64,000 bases of DNA. Source: Pseudomonas viciae. GTDB taxonomy: Bacteria > Pseudomonadota > Gammaproteobacteria > Pseudomonadales > Pseudomonadaceae. The notes under the pieces are model-generated. The model saw only the letters and a list, made by a program, of their open reading frames with translations. It was not told the DNA's origin and did not search any database. Position numbers and translations under genes: made by a program. The stretch is from the NCBI RefSeq assembly GCF_004786035.1, contig NZ_CP035088.1, forward strand, positions 2,702,001-2,766,000, given 5' to 3'. Of the stretch, positions 16,930-25,619 are shown piece by piece. How positions within the stretch are numbered: the stretch's first letter is position 1; each line of letters starts with the position of its first letter.

Positions 16930-17877
16930 TTACACGTCGGGTAACGGTACCGGCGTCAGCACCGGCTTGCCGGAAAAAAACGCGTTCAGGTTCTGGCCCA
17001 CCAGCTCCACGGTGCTTCGGGTCGCTTCCGGGGACAGGCCCGCCACGTGTGGGGTCAGGATCACATTGGGCAGGCGTTTCAACGCGTCGGGCACTTCAGG
17101 TTCGTGATCGAACACATCCAGCGCCGCGCCGGCGATTCTCCGGTGCTCCAGGGCATTGATCAGGTCGGCGGTGGCGACCACGCTGGCCCGGGCAATGTTC
17201 ACCAAAAAACCGTTGGGCCCCAGGGCATCAAGGGCCTGTTTGTTGATCAGCTGCCGGGTATCGAGACCGCCGGGCGTGGCGACGATGAGGAAGTCCGAGA
17301 CCCGGGCCAGTTCCGTGGGCGTGGCGCAGAAGGTGTAGGGCACGTCGCTGCGCACCCGGCGATTGTGGTAGTTGACGCTCATGTCAAAGCCCAGGGCGGC
17401 CCGTTTGGCAATCGCCATGCCCACCGCGCCAAGGCCCAGCACACCCAGGCGCTTGCCGGCCAGGGAGGGGCGCGAGGTCCTCGGCCATTCACCCCGACGC
17501 AAGGCCGCATCCGACCGGGGAATGTCGCGTACCAGCGCCAGCAACAACGCCATGGCATGGTCAGCCACCGAGGAAGCGTTGACCCCGGCACCGTTAGTCA
17601 CCACGATGTTGCGCTTGCGCGCAGCCTGCAGGTCCACCTGCTCGTAGCCGGCACCGATCACGCAGATGATCTGCAGGTTGGGCAGGGCGGCGATCTCTTT
17701 GGCCGTCAAACCCAGGGGGCCGCGGGTCAGCACCGCGCCGAACCGTTCACCGTGTTCGAAAATCGCCGTCTTGCGTTCGGCAGGCGTTGGCGCCAATTCC
17801 AGGTGGTAGCCCTGCCGCTCGAGAATCGGTAGGTATTCATTGACGGTTTCAACCAGTACCAGAACGGTTGCGGTCAT
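16930..17877 (-). CDS. D-2-hydroxyacid dehydrogenase (NAD(P)-dependent)
   Basis: 315 aa member of the D-isomer 2-hydroxyacid dehydrogenase family, related to glyoxylate/hydroxypyruvate reductases. It has a Rossmann dinucleotide-binding motif GLGAVGMAIAKRA at about 147-160, with the catalytic Glu in DVFDHEPEVP and the catalytic His in LTPHVAG. The usual N-I-A-R-G reads NIARAS. The start at 17877 is set by AGGAG 7 nt upstream; the longer open frame behind it runs through a REP element. The exact substrate (glyoxylate, hydroxypyruvate or 2-ketogluconate) cannot be told from sequence. It stands alone, convergent with tssA. Confidence 0.9.
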   Translation of the reverse strand: MTATVLVLVETVNEYLPILERQGYHLELAPTPAERKTAIFEHGERFGAVLTRGPLGLTAKEIAALPNLQIICVIGAGYEQVDLQAARKRNIVVTNGAGVNASSVADHAMALLLALVRDIPRSDAALRRGEWPRTSRPSLAGKRLGVLGLGAVGMAIAKRAALGFDMSVNYHNRRVRSDVPYTFCATPTELARVSDFLIVATPGGLDTRQLINKQALDALGPNGFLVNIARASVVATADLINALEHRRIAGAALDVFDHEPEVPDALKRLPNVILTPHVAGLSPEATRSTVELVGQNLNAFFSGKPVLTPVPLPDV

Positions 17878-17986
17878 GCTGGGCTCCTGTGGGCGCTGGG
17901 GCGATTTCAAGTATTCAACCTGATTGTAGGAGCCGAGGGCAGGGGGCTCCGGCTTTTTATGTGCATTTCGTGTCCAGCGTCGTCCT

Positions 17987-18075
17987 TGTGGGAGCGGGCT
18001 TGCTCGCGAAGGTGGTGTATCAGTAACGCATCGGCTGAATGACACACCGCTTTCGCGAGCAAGCCCGCTCCCACA
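17987..18075. repeat. Class A REP pair in inverted orientation (REPIN-like)
   Basis: Two 24-nt copies of the class A palindrome (17987-18010 and 18052-18075) face each other across about 41 nt. Both share the GCGGGCTTGCTCGCGAA core and the flanking stretches also partly pair. It occupies the 382-bp gap between the dehydrogenase and the permease. No gene was seen in this gap. Confidence 0.9.
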
Positions 18076-18259
18076 GGGAATGTGGCGACGGTTTCTATTG
18101 GCGTGATCTGATCCGCACAACCGCTCCTCAGCTAAGTCTTTGCTTCTGCTCGCTAATCCCGGACAATCGCGCCCCTGTTTCGGCCAGGGCGCTGCCTGTC
18201 GGGTTTTTCCGACTCGTCCCGGCCGGGTGCATGTGACCGGAAAACGGAGATCCGACCGG

Positions 18260-19540
18260 ATGAATGATCAGGCCAATAGCGTCGAAGAGCGCTTTGAAAC
18301 GACTGTCCCAGCCACCCTCAGCCAATGGAGTCGCCATGACACCACCTGGATGCTGGGTCTGTTTGGCACCGCCATCGGTGCAGGCACGCTGTTTTTACCG
18401 ATCAATGCGGGCCTGGGCGGTTTTTGGCCGCTGCTGATCCTGGCGTTGCTGGCGTTCCCCATGACGTTCTATGCCCACCGGGGCCTGACCCGCTTCGTCT
18501 TGTCCGGTCGTGACGGCGCGGACATCACCGAGGTGGTGGAAGAGCATTTCGGCCTCAAGGCCGGTGCGCTGATCACCTTGCTGTACTTCTTTGCGATTTT
18601 CCCGATCCTGCTGATCTACAGCGTGGCGCTGACCAACACGGTGGGCAGCTTCCTGGAGCATCAACTGCATATCCAGCCGCCGCCTCGGGTCGTGTTGTCC
18701 CTGGTGCTGATCCTGGGCCTGCTGGCGGTGGTGCGTTGTGGCGAGCAGGCGATCGTCAAGGCCATGAGTCTGATGGTCTATCCGTTTATCGTCGCGTTGC
18801 TGTTCCTGGCGGTGTTTCTGATCCCGCACTGGAACGGCGGCATCCTGACCACCGCGTCTACGCCGCCTGCACCTGCGGCGCTGCTGCATACCCTGTGGCT
18901 GGCGATTCCGGTGATGGTGTTCTCGTTCAACCACTCGCCGATCATCTCGGCGTTTGCGGTGGACCAGAAGCGTCGGTATGGCGCCAACGCCGAGGAGCGC
19001 AGTTCGCAGATCCTGTCGCGCGCCCATGTACTGATGGTGGTGATGGTGCTGTTCTTTGTGTTCAGTTGCGTGCTGACCTTGTCGCCGGCACAACTGGCCG
19101 AAGCCAAGGCGCAGAATCTGTCGATCCTGTCGTACCTGGCCAACCATTTCAGCAACCCGACCATCGCTTTTGCCGCACCGTTGATTGCGTTCGTGGCGAT
19201 CTCCAAGTCCTTCCTGGGGCATTACATCGGCGCCAGTGAGGGCCTCAAGGGCCTGGTCGTCAAGAGCGGTCGCCGTCCGGCGCCCAAGACCCTGGACCGC
19301 CTGACTGCGGCGTTCATGCTGGTGGTGTGCTGGATCGTCGCTACGCTCAACCCAAGCATTCTGGGCATGATCGAAACCCTGGGCGGTCCGGTCATCGCGG
19401 CAATCCTGTTTCTGATGCCGATGTACGCCATCCGCAAAGTCCCGGCCATGGCCCGTTACCGTGGCCAGGCCTCCAATGTGTTCGTGACATTGGTGGGCCT
19501 GGTGGCGATCACAGCGTTGATCTACTCCCTTATGGCCTGA
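18260..19540 (+). CDS. HAAAP-family amino-acid permease (serine transporter SdaC-like)
   Basis: 426 aa inner-membrane permease with about 11 hydrophobic segments, of the hydroxy/aromatic amino acid permease family (SdaC, TdcC, YhaO type). It opens after a soluble tail with TWMLGLFGTAIGAGTLFLPINAGLGGFWPLLIL, the first helix with the conserved GTAIGAGTLFLP motif. VFSFNHSPIISAF lies midway. The start at 18260 has CGGAGA about 12 nt upstream. Proton-coupled uptake of serine or threonine is the family expectation; the actual substrate is inference. It is monocistronic, with a class A REP just downstream. Confidence 0.88.
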   Translation: MNDQANSVEERFETTVPATLSQWSRHDTTWMLGLFGTAIGAGTLFLPINAGLGGFWPLLILALLAFPMTFYAHRGLTRFVLSGRDGADITEVVEEHFGLKAGALITLLYFFAIFPILLIYSVALTNTVGSFLEHQLHIQPPPRVVLSLVLILGLLAVVRCGEQAIVKAMSLMVYPFIVALLFLAVFLIPHWNGGILTTASTPPAPAALLHTLWLAIPVMVFSFNHSPIISAFAVDQKRRYGANAEERSSQILSRAHVLMVVMVLFFVFSCVLTLSPAQLAEAKAQNLSILSYLANHFSNPTIAFAAPLIAFVAISKSFLGHYIGASEGLKGLVVKSGRRPAPKTLDRLTAAFMLVVCWIVATLNPSILGMIETLGGPVIAAILFLMPMYAIRKVPAMARYRGQASNVFVTLVGLVAITALIYSLMA

Positions 19541-19549
19541 CCGTCACCT

Positions 19550-19573
19550 TGTGGGAGCGAGCTTGCTCGTGAT
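19550..19573. repeat. Single class A REP element
   Basis: One 24-nt class A palindrome directly after the permease stop, matching the TGTGGGAGCGAGCTTGCTCG core seen elsewhere in the window. Confidence 0.85.
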
Positions 19574-19605
19574 AGCGGTTGCTTGGTTTGCATCGAAACA
19601 GCAGG

Positions 19606-19646
19606 CATAAAAAAACGCCGCCCCTCGCAAGAAGGGCGGCGTTTTT
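19606..19646 (-). terminator. Intrinsic terminator of acnB, probably bidirectional
   Basis: GC-rich stem CGCCGCCC (19616-19623) with GGGCGGCG (19634-19641), flanked by an A run on the left and a T run on the right. It would end acnB on the minus strand and the permease transcript on the plus strand. Confidence 0.9.
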
Positions 19647-19663
19647 AGTCGGGCGTTGTAGCG

Positions 19664-22264
19664 TTAGGCTTGAACGACCGGGATGTTGGCGTTTGCAGCG
19701 GCTTCACGGAACTCGGCGATCTGGTCGAAGCTCAGGTAGCGGTACACGTCCGCTGCCATGCTGTCGATCTTACCGGCGTATTCCATGTACTCCTCGACGG
19801 TCGGCAGGCGACCCAGGATCGAGGCCACGGACGCCAGTTCGGCCGAAGCCAGGTAGACGTTCGCGCCGTCGCCCAGACGGTTCGGGAAGTTACGGGTCGA
19901 CGTCGAGACCACGGTGGAGTTCGGCTCAACGCGTGCCTGGTTACCCATGCACAGCGAGCAGCCTGGCATTTCCATCCGTGCACCGGCCTTGCCGTAGATG
20001 CCGTAGTAGCCTTCTTCGGTCAGTTGGTGAGCGTCCATCTTGGTCGGCGGCGACAGCCACAGACGGGTTGGCAGCTGACCCTTGACCTGATCCAGCAACT
20101 TGCCGGCAGCGCGGAAGTGACCGATGTTGGTCATGCACGAACCGATGAACACTTCGTCGATCTTCTCGCCAGCCACGCTGGAGAGCAGACGGGCGTCGTC
20201 CGGGTCGTTCGGCGCGCAGAGCACTGGCTCCTTGATGTCGGCCAGGTCGATTTCGATGACTTCAGCGTATTCGGCGTCAGCATCGGCTTCCATCAACTCA
20301 GGGTTGGCGATCCAGGCTTCCATCGCTTGGGCACGACGTTCCAGGGTACGCACATCGCCGTAGCCTTCACCGATCATCCAGCGCAGCAGGGTGATGTTCG
20401 ATTGCAGGTATTCGGTAATCGATTCTTTCGACAGCTTGATGGTGCAACCGGCGGCCGAACGTTCGGCAGAGGCGTCGGACAGCTCGAAAGCCTGTTCGAT
20501 GCTCAGGTTGTCCAGGCCTTCGATTTCCAGAATGCGGCCGGAGAAGGCGTTCTTCTTGCCTTTCTTCTCGACAGTCAGCAGACCAGCCTGAATCGCGAAG
20601 TAAGGAATGGCGTGAACCAGGTCACGCAGGGTGACACCCGGTTGCATCTTGCCTTTGAAGCGCACCAGGATCGATTCCGGCATGTCCAGCGGCATGACGC
20701 CAGTGGCTGCGGCGAACGCGACCAGACCGGAACCGGCCGGGAACGAAATGCCCATTGGGAAACGGGTATGGGAGTCACCACCGGTGCCGACGGTGTCCGG
20801 CAGCAGCATGCGGTTCAGCCAGCTGTGGATGATGCCGTCGCCCGGACGCAGGGACACGCCGCCGCGGGTCATGATGAAATCAGGCAGGGTGTGGTGAGTG
20901 GTCACGTCGATCGGCTTTGGATAAGCCGCGGTGTGGCAGAACGACTGCATGACCAGATCGGCCGAGAAGCCCAGGCACGCCAGGTCTTTCAGTTCATCAC
21001 GGGTCATCGGGCCAGTGGTGTCCTGGGAGCCGACGGTGGTCATCTTCGGTTCGCAGTAGGTGCCAGGACGCACACCGGCGACGCCGCAGGCCTTGCCGAC
21101 CATTTTCTGCGCCAGGGTGAAGCCCTTGGTGCTTTCGATCGGGGCATCCGGTTTCTTGAACAGGTCGAACGCTGGCAGGCCCAGTTCGGCGCGAGCCTTC
21201 TCGGTCAGGCCACGGCCGATGATCAGCGGGATACGGCCGCCGGCACGGACTTCGTCCAACAGGACCGGGGTCTTCATTTCGAAGGTGGTCAGGACTTCAT
21301 CGGTACCGTGCTTGCAGACTTTGCCAGCATGCGGGTACAGGTCGATCACGTCGCCCATGTGCATGTTGGACACATCGAATTCGATCGGCAGGGCGCCGGC
21401 GTCTTCCATGGTGTTGTAGAAAATCGGGGCGATCTTGCTGCCGAAGCAGAAACCACCAGCGCGCTTGTTCGGAACGAAAGGCACGTCGTCGCCGAAGAAC
21501 CACAGTACCGAGTTGGTCGCCGATTTACGCGACGAACCGGTACCGACCACGTCACCGACGTAGGCGATCGGGAAGCCTTGGCCACGCATCTCTTCGATCT
21601 GCTTCATCGGGCCGGTCTTGCCTTGTTCATCAGGCACGATGCCGTCGCGGGCCATTTTCAGCATGGCCAGGGCGTGCAGCGGGATGTCCGGGCGGGACCA
21701 GGCATCAGGGGCAGGGGACAGGTCGTCGGTGTTGGTTTCGCCGGTGACCTTGAACACCCGCAGGCTGATCTTGTCGGCCAGCACAGGGCGGTTCTTGAAC
21801 CACTCGCCGTCGGCCCAGGATTGCAGCACGGCTTTGGCGTGAACGTTGCCGTTCTTGGCTTTTTCAGCCACGTCGTGGAAGGCATCGAACATCAGCAGGG
21901 TGTGCTTGAGTTCCTTGGCCGCGACCGGCGCCAGCTCGGCGTCGTCCAGCAGCTCGACCAGGGTCACGATGTTGTAGCCACCCTGCATGGTGCCGAGCAG
22001 TTCAACGGCACGTTTCTTGTCCAGCAGAGGGGATTGGGCTTGACCCTTGGCCAGGGCGGACAGGAAACCGGCCTTGACGTAGGCGGCTTCGTCGACTCCA
22101 GGCGGAACGCGATTGGTGATCAGGTCAACGAGGAAAGCTTCTTCGCCAGCCGGAGGATTTTTCAGCAGCTCGATCAGACCTGCGGTTTGTTCGGCGTTAA
22201 GCGGCTGGGGAACGATACCCAGTGCTGCACGCTCTTCGATATGTTTGCGGTAGGCTTCAAGCAC
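19664..22264 (-). CDS. acnB: Aconitate hydratase B (bifunctional with 2-methylisocitrate dehydratase)
   Basis: 866 aa cytoplasmic [4Fe-4S] aconitase of the AcnB type, the main TCA-cycle aconitase, interconverting citrate and isocitrate. The N-terminal HEAT-like domain ([25 protein letters not shown]) marks AcnB rather than AcnA. The cluster-binding cysteines fall in [10 protein letters not shown] and in [11 protein letters not shown]. The start is GTG at 22264, matching the known N terminus, with GAGGGTAAT upstream; the longer frame was rejected. A terminator follows the gene, and a foldable leader of about 400 nt precedes it. In Enterobacteria apo-AcnB also binds mRNA when iron is low; whether that holds here is unknown. 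Confidence 0.97.
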   Translation of the reverse strand: MLEAYRKHIEERAALGIVPQPLNAEQTAGLIELLKNPPAGEEAFLVDLITNRVPPGVDEAAYVKAGFLSALAKGQAQSPLLDKKRAVELLGTMQGGYNIVTLVELLDDAELAPVAAKELKHTLLMFDAFHDVAEKAKNGNVHAKAVLQSWADGEWFKNRPVLADKISLRVFKVTGETNTDDLSPAPDAWSRPDIPLHALAMLKMARDGIVPDEQGKTGPMKQIEEMRGQGFPIAYVGDVVGTGSSRKSATNSVLWFFGDDVPFVPNKRAGGFCFGSKIAPIFYNTMEDAGALPIEFDVSNMHMGDVIDLYPHAGKVCKHGTDEVLTTFEMKTPVLLDEVRAGGRIPLIIGRGLTEKARAELGLPAFDLFKKPDAPIESTKGFTLAQKMVGKACGVAGVRPGTYCEPKMTTVGSQDTTGPMTRDELKDLACLGFSADLVMQSFCHTAAYPKPIDVTTHHTLPDFIMTRGGVSLRPGDGIIHSWLNRMLLPDTVGTGGDSHTRFPMGISFPAGSGLVAFAAATGVMPLDMPESILVRFKGKMQPGVTLRDLVHAIPYFAIQAGLLTVEKKGKKNAFSGRILEIEGLDNLSIEQAFELSDASAERSAAGCTIKLSKESITEYLQSNITLLRWMIGEGYGDVRTLERRAQAMEAWIANPELMEADADAEYAEVIEIDLADIKEPVLCAPNDPDDARLLSSVAGEKIDEVFIGSCMTNIGHFRAAGKLLDQVKGQLPTRLWLSPPTKMDAHQLTEEGYYGIYGKAGARMEMPGCSLCMGNQARVEPNSTVVSTSTRNFPNRLGDGANVYLASAELASVASILGRLPTVEEYMEYAGKIDSMAADVYRYLSFDQIAEFREAAANANIPVVQA

Positions 22265-22385
22265 AGTTATTACCCTCATCAGTGGTCCCAAATGGGTGTC
22301 CGGGACGCTCATCCAGAAACCCACGGTACTCATGCGCGTCGCAGGCTTTTTGAGCCACTACGCCAGAGTTTCCGGGGTTCCTCAC

Positions 22386-22525
22386 AGAAGCTGCTTTCAA
22401 AGTTTTACGCCTGCAGAACGGGGAGCTGATGAGGGTTGGCGTTGGGCTTTCCCCGCTGGAAAGACCCTCGGCCAACACCGCTCTGAAGGAACGACTGTGC
22501 TCGTGACGCTTTGAAAACAGCTTCT
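22386..22525 (-). promoter_or_regulatory. Candidate structured leader RNA upstream of acnB
   Basis: A 140-nt block closed by a 17-bp inverted repeat (22386-22402 with 22509-22525, one mismatch that is G-U in RNA). Inside are GAGGGT pairing with ACCCTC, a CTTTCC/GGAAAG hairpin, and a competing GTTGGC/GCCAAC pair. It lies 122-261 nt before the acnB GTG and could be a 5' leader or a separate sRNA. It occupies most of the 408-bp gap to the next gene. No known family was recognised. Confidence 0.5.
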
Positions 22526-22672
22526 AACGGACATTGGCGCCTTAAAAGGCTGGCTGATTCTACGGCAAAAAAAAATTAAAGGTAAGTTGGGCTACGAAGT
22601 TTGAAGGGGTGATCAATCTTAGACAAAGGGCTAACATGCCGGCCTGTCCTGCTTTAGCGTGTGCTTTTCCTT

Positions 22673-23143
22673 ATGCCCAACCACCTCATCAAGACCCCCT
22701 GCGTCGGCCTCTGCTCCACTGTCTACGGTGATTTGGTGTGCCGTGGCTGCAAGCGGTTCCACCATGAAGTGATTCACTGGAACGGCTACAACGAGGAGCA
22801 GAAGCGCGCGGTGTGGATGCGGTTGGAGCAGCTATTGGCGCAGGTGATGGTGGCCAAGCTGGAGGTTTTCGACCCCGGTTTGCTCCGCCAGCAACTGGAA
22901 GCCCGCAAGATCCGCTTCGTCCCGAACCAATCGGAGTACTGCTGGGCCTATCAGTTGATTGCCCGGGGGGCGCGGGTCATCAACAACCTCGAAGCCTACG
23001 GCATGGTGTTGATGCCGGAATTTCGCGACTGGGAACTGCCAGACCTGCGGGACGCCATTGATCGGGAATTTTTCCTCCTGTCCGAAGCCCATTACCAGCG
23101 CTACATCGCGCCGGGGTTCCTGAAGGATGCGATTGGCGGCTGA
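22673..23143 (+). CDS. DUF1289 family cysteine-cluster protein
   Basis: 156 aa. The N terminus has the DUF1289 pattern TPCVGLCSTVYGDLVCRGC: two Cys spaced by three, then two spaced by two, followed by KRFHHEVIHWN. This suggests a bound metal or Fe-S cluster; the function is unknown. The rest is a helical region without membrane segments. Start: ATG at 22673 is chosen, but neither it nor the in-frame GTG at 22661 has a good ribosome binding site. Divergent from acnB, sharing the long intergenic region. Confidence 0.8.
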   Translation: MPNHLIKTPCVGLCSTVYGDLVCRGCKRFHHEVIHWNGYNEEQKRAVWMRLEQLLAQVMVAKLEVFDPGLLRQQLEARKIRFVPNQSEYCWAYQLIARGARVINNLEAYGMVLMPEFRDWELPDLRDAIDREFFLLSEAHYQRYIAPGFLKDAIGG

Positions 23144-23223
23144 AAAGATCGCAGCCTTCGGCAGCTCCTACAAGGATCGCGCCATACCGTAGGAGCTGGC
23201 GAAGCCTGCGATCGCTTGATCTT
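23144..23223. repeat. Class C palindromic repeat
   Basis: AAGATCGCAGCC...GCAGCTCCTAC (from 23144) is mirrored by GTAGGAGCTG...GCCTGCGATC (23189-23213). It is the second copy of the class found between tssC and hcp. It separates two convergent genes and reaches the usp stop codon, so it may act as a terminator. Confidence 0.8.
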
Positions 23224-24086
23224 CAGCCCTTGACCGCCAACTCCACCAGATGATCCTCAACCTCTTGGGGCTTGAGCACCAGCACGTCGCTTTCCAGCGT
23301 ATCGAGCACCGCTTCAGCGGTATTGCCGATCAAGACCCCTGACAACCCGGAACGCGCCACGGTGCCGATCACCGTCACTGCGGCCTGCAGCTTGCGCGCC
23401 ATGAACGGGATCAATACGTCCGCCGGGCCCTCTTCGATGTGCAGGTGCTGGTCGTCGATGTCGAACTCCGCCTGGAACGCCCGGCATTGCTCGCGATAGC
23501 GCGCCTCGATGGATTCCTTGAGCTGGAACGTCGGGTCGGCGGACGACAGCATCGGCGTGGGGTGGGCGCTGATCACGTGCAGGTGGGCCTTGGCCAGGAT
23601 GGCAATGTCGTAGCCGTGATCGATGATCGTGTTGTGCAGGTGACGGTGCTCGTCGTCAGTATTGCCGACGTCGATGGCGGCCAGAATCACCTTGTCTTTC
23701 CAGGAACCGGCGGTTTTCACCAGCAGCACCGGGGTTGGGCAATGGCGCAGCAGTTTCCAGTCCGCCGGGGTGAGCAGGGCTTTTTTCAGCGGGCTGTCGG
23801 GGAAGTGCTGCTTGATCACCAGGCCGCAACCTTCGGCCTGCTGCACATCGATGATGGTTTCATACAGGCTTTCATTCCAGGCCTGTTCGGTCGTCACGCT
23901 GTAGCCGTCCGCCAGCAGCGCGGCCTTCAGGACGCTGAGCATGCCGGCGTGGTCGTGCTTTCTGTCGCATACCAGCAGGTGCAGGTGGGCCTGGGTCACG
24001 CCGGCGATCAGTTTGGCGCGCTTGAGCGCCAGGCTTTCCGAATGTTCGGGGTCGATGACCACCAGGATGCTGCGAATGGCTTGCAT
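23223..24086 (-). CDS. Tandem-domain universal stress protein (UspE-like)
   Basis: 287 aa with two Usp domains. The first begins IRSILVVIDPEHSESLALKRA; the second begins DKVILAAIDVGNTDDEHRHL. The second domain ends with the nucleotide-binding signature GTVARSGLSGVLIGNTAEAVL, fitting G-x2-G-x9-G-(S/T), while the first lacks it. Usp proteins of this type support survival under oxygen limitation and stationary phase. The start at 24086 is the first Met giving the conserved N terminus. A perfect Anr/FNR site lies 70 bp upstream, which strongly suggests induction at low oxygen, as known for several P. aeruginosa Usp genes. Confidence 0.93.
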   Translation of the reverse strand: MQAIRSILVVIDPEHSESLALKRAKLIAGVTQAHLHLLVCDRKHDHAGMLSVLKAALLADGYSVTTEQAWNESLYETIIDVQQAEGCGLVIKQHFPDSPLKKALLTPADWKLLRHCPTPVLLVKTAGSWKDKVILAAIDVGNTDDEHRHLHNTIIDHGYDIAILAKAHLHVISAHPTPMLSSADPTFQLKESIEARYREQCRAFQAEFDIDDQHLHIEEGPADVLIPFMARKLQAAVTVIGTVARSGLSGVLIGNTAEAVLDTLESDVLVLKPQEVEDHLVELAVKG

Positions 24087-24155
24087 GATCGGTGTCTCCA
24101 GCAATGAAAAGGCACGGCATTGCTCAACTATAGTTGCTATGGCTGAGTCGTCGAC

Positions 24156-24169
24156 TTGATGCATATCAA
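24156..24169. promoter_or_regulatory. Anr/FNR-type binding site
   Basis: TTGAT-GCAT-ATCAA is a perfect match to the consensus TTGAT-N4-ATCAA. It lies between usp (start 24086, minus) and miaE (start 24247, plus), centred about 76 bp from the usp start codon, a distance compatible with class II activation. It could also act on miaE, whose start is 78 bp away on the other side. Confidence 0.8.
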
Positions 24170-24246
24170 CGACGGTGGCTGGTGGTCTGGGGGCAGGCCG
24201 GTATAATCGGCGCCCTTCGCTCGACTACCTTTTTCCCGTGAGCCCC

Positions 24247-24852
24247 ATGATCCTTCCCGAAATCCACGAATTCCTTGGCTGTCGCACCCCTGATGCCTGG
24301 GTCCAGGCCGCGCTGGCCGATCAGGAAACGTTGCTGATCGACCACAAGAACTGCGAGTTCAAGGCCGCGAGCACCGCCCTGAGCCTGATTGCCAAGTACC
24401 ACTCCCACGTCGACCTGATCAACTTGATGTCGCGCCTGGCCCGGGAAGAACTGGTGCATCACGAGCAGGTCATGCGGCTGATGAAAAAGCGCAAGATCGG
24501 CCTGCGCCAGCTCTCTGCCGGGCGTTATGCCTCGGGGCTGCGCAAGGTGGTCCGCAGCCACGAGCCGGTGAAACTGGTGGATACCCTGGTGGTCGGTGCC
24601 TTTATCGAAGCCCGCAGCTGCGAGCGTTTCGAGGCGCTGGTGCCGCACCTGGACGAAGAATTGGGCAAGTTCTATTTTGGCCTGCTGAAAAGCGAGGCCC
24701 GGCATTTCCAGGGTTACTTGAAGCTGGCCTACCAGTATGGCGATGCCAAGGACATTGCCCAGGTGATCGACAAGGTCCGCGACGCTGAACGCGAGCTGAT
24801 CGAGTCGCCGGATGTGGAGTTTCGGTTCCACAGTGGTGTGCCTGCGGCATAG
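24247..24852 (+). CDS. miaE: tRNA-(2-methylthio-N6-isopentenyl-A37) hydroxylase MiaE
   Basis: 201 aa diiron monooxygenase that hydroxylates ms2i6A37 to ms2io6A37 in tRNAs reading UNN codons, and needs O2. It is a four-helix ferritin-like fold with metal ligands visible as Glu in NCEFKAAST, EELVHHE, the Glu pair in EARSCERFE, and the EARHFQGY motif. The start at 24247 is the Met that gives the usual N terminus. It is divergent from usp and followed by a REPIN. Full length. Confidence 0.95.
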   Translation: MILPEIHEFLGCRTPDAWVQAALADQETLLIDHKNCEFKAASTALSLIAKYHSHVDLINLMSRLAREELVHHEQVMRLMKKRKIGLRQLSAGRYASGLRKVVRSHEPVKLVDTLVVGAFIEARSCERFEALVPHLDEELGKFYFGLLKSEARHFQGYLKLAYQYGDAKDIAQVIDKVRDAERELIESPDVEFRFHSGVPAA

Positions 24853-24871
24853 AGCTGTTTGTCCTGACGCC

Positions 24872-24964
24872 ATCGCGAGCAAGCTCGCTCCCACAGGGGA
24901 TTTTCTGTGTACACATTATTTGTGAACACTGAAGATCAAATGTGGGAGCGGGCTTGCTCGCGAT
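24872..24964. repeat. Class A REP pair (REPIN-like)
   Basis: Inverted class A copies at 24872-24895 and 24941-24964 with a 45-nt A/T-rich spacer, lying between the convergent miaE and alkA genes. Confidence 0.9.
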
Positions 24965-24979
24965 GAATGATGACACGGT

Positions 24980-25597
24980 CTAGCGACTGGGCACCCGCCA
25001 CAAATACCATGCCGCCACTGTCCGATAAGGGCTCAACGCCTGTCCGATCCCAACCATCTGCTTGCGCGTCGGTTGGACGTCCAAGCCCTTGAGCCGCCGA
25101 TACCCCTCGCGCACTCCAAAGTCATCTCCCGGCAGGATGTCCGGTCGCTCCAGGCTGTAGATCAGCAGCATCTCCACGGTCCAGCGCCCGACGCCGCGCA
25201 AGCTGATCAAACGCTCGATCAACACTTCATCCTCCATGGCCAGTGCCGTGGCGTAATCCGGCACCACCCCATCCAGCGCCGCCTGGGCGATGCCGTGGAT
25301 GGTTGCGATTTTGCTGGCGGAGAACCCACAACTGCGCATTTGCGCAAAGTCCGTCGCCAGGAGCTGTTCAGGCCTGGGGAAGGTCAATGCCGGGAACAGC
25401 GCCAACAGTCGACCGAGGATCGCATCGCCTGCCTTGGCGTGCAGTTGCTGATAGGCAATCGCCCGCACCAGGGCTTCATAGGGATCACGGGCCGGTTTGG
25501 GTTGCAACAGACAAGGACCGATCGCCTCGACATGGCGTCGCCAGTCCTCATCCAGGCTGGCCAGAAAGGTGCTCGCCGCTTGATAGGGTACAGGCAT
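24980..25597 (-). CDS. alkA: DNA-3-methyladenine glycosylase II (AlkA-like)
   Basis: 205 aa HhH-GPD glycosylase that removes alkylated purines such as 3-methyladenine. The helix-hairpin-helix and catalytic region reads LRGVGRWTVEMLLIYSL, followed by PGDDFGVREG with the catalytic Asp. It lacks the AlkA N-terminal beta domain, so it is the short form. The start at 25597 follows GGAGA by about 12 nt; upstream in-frame Met codons would overlap ada. It lies 22 bp behind ada on the same strand, an alkylation repair pair. Confidence 0.9.
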   Translation of the reverse strand: MPVPYQAASTFLASLDEDWRRHVEAIGPCLLQPKPARDPYEALVRAIAYQQLHAKAGDAILGRLLALFPALTFPRPEQLLATDFAQMRSCGFSASKIATIHGIAQAALDGVVPDYATALAMEDEVLIERLISLRGVGRWTVEMLLIYSLERPDILPGDDFGVREGYRRLKGLDVQPTRKQMVGIGQALSPYRTVAAWYLWRVPSR

Positions 25598-25619
25598 CAG
25601 CGGTTCATTCTCCAGGGGA

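Noticed and set aside
19670..22429. 919-codon open frame on the plus strand opposite acnB
   Set aside because: Antisense of the conserved aconitase gene, and it runs through the acnB terminator and leader.
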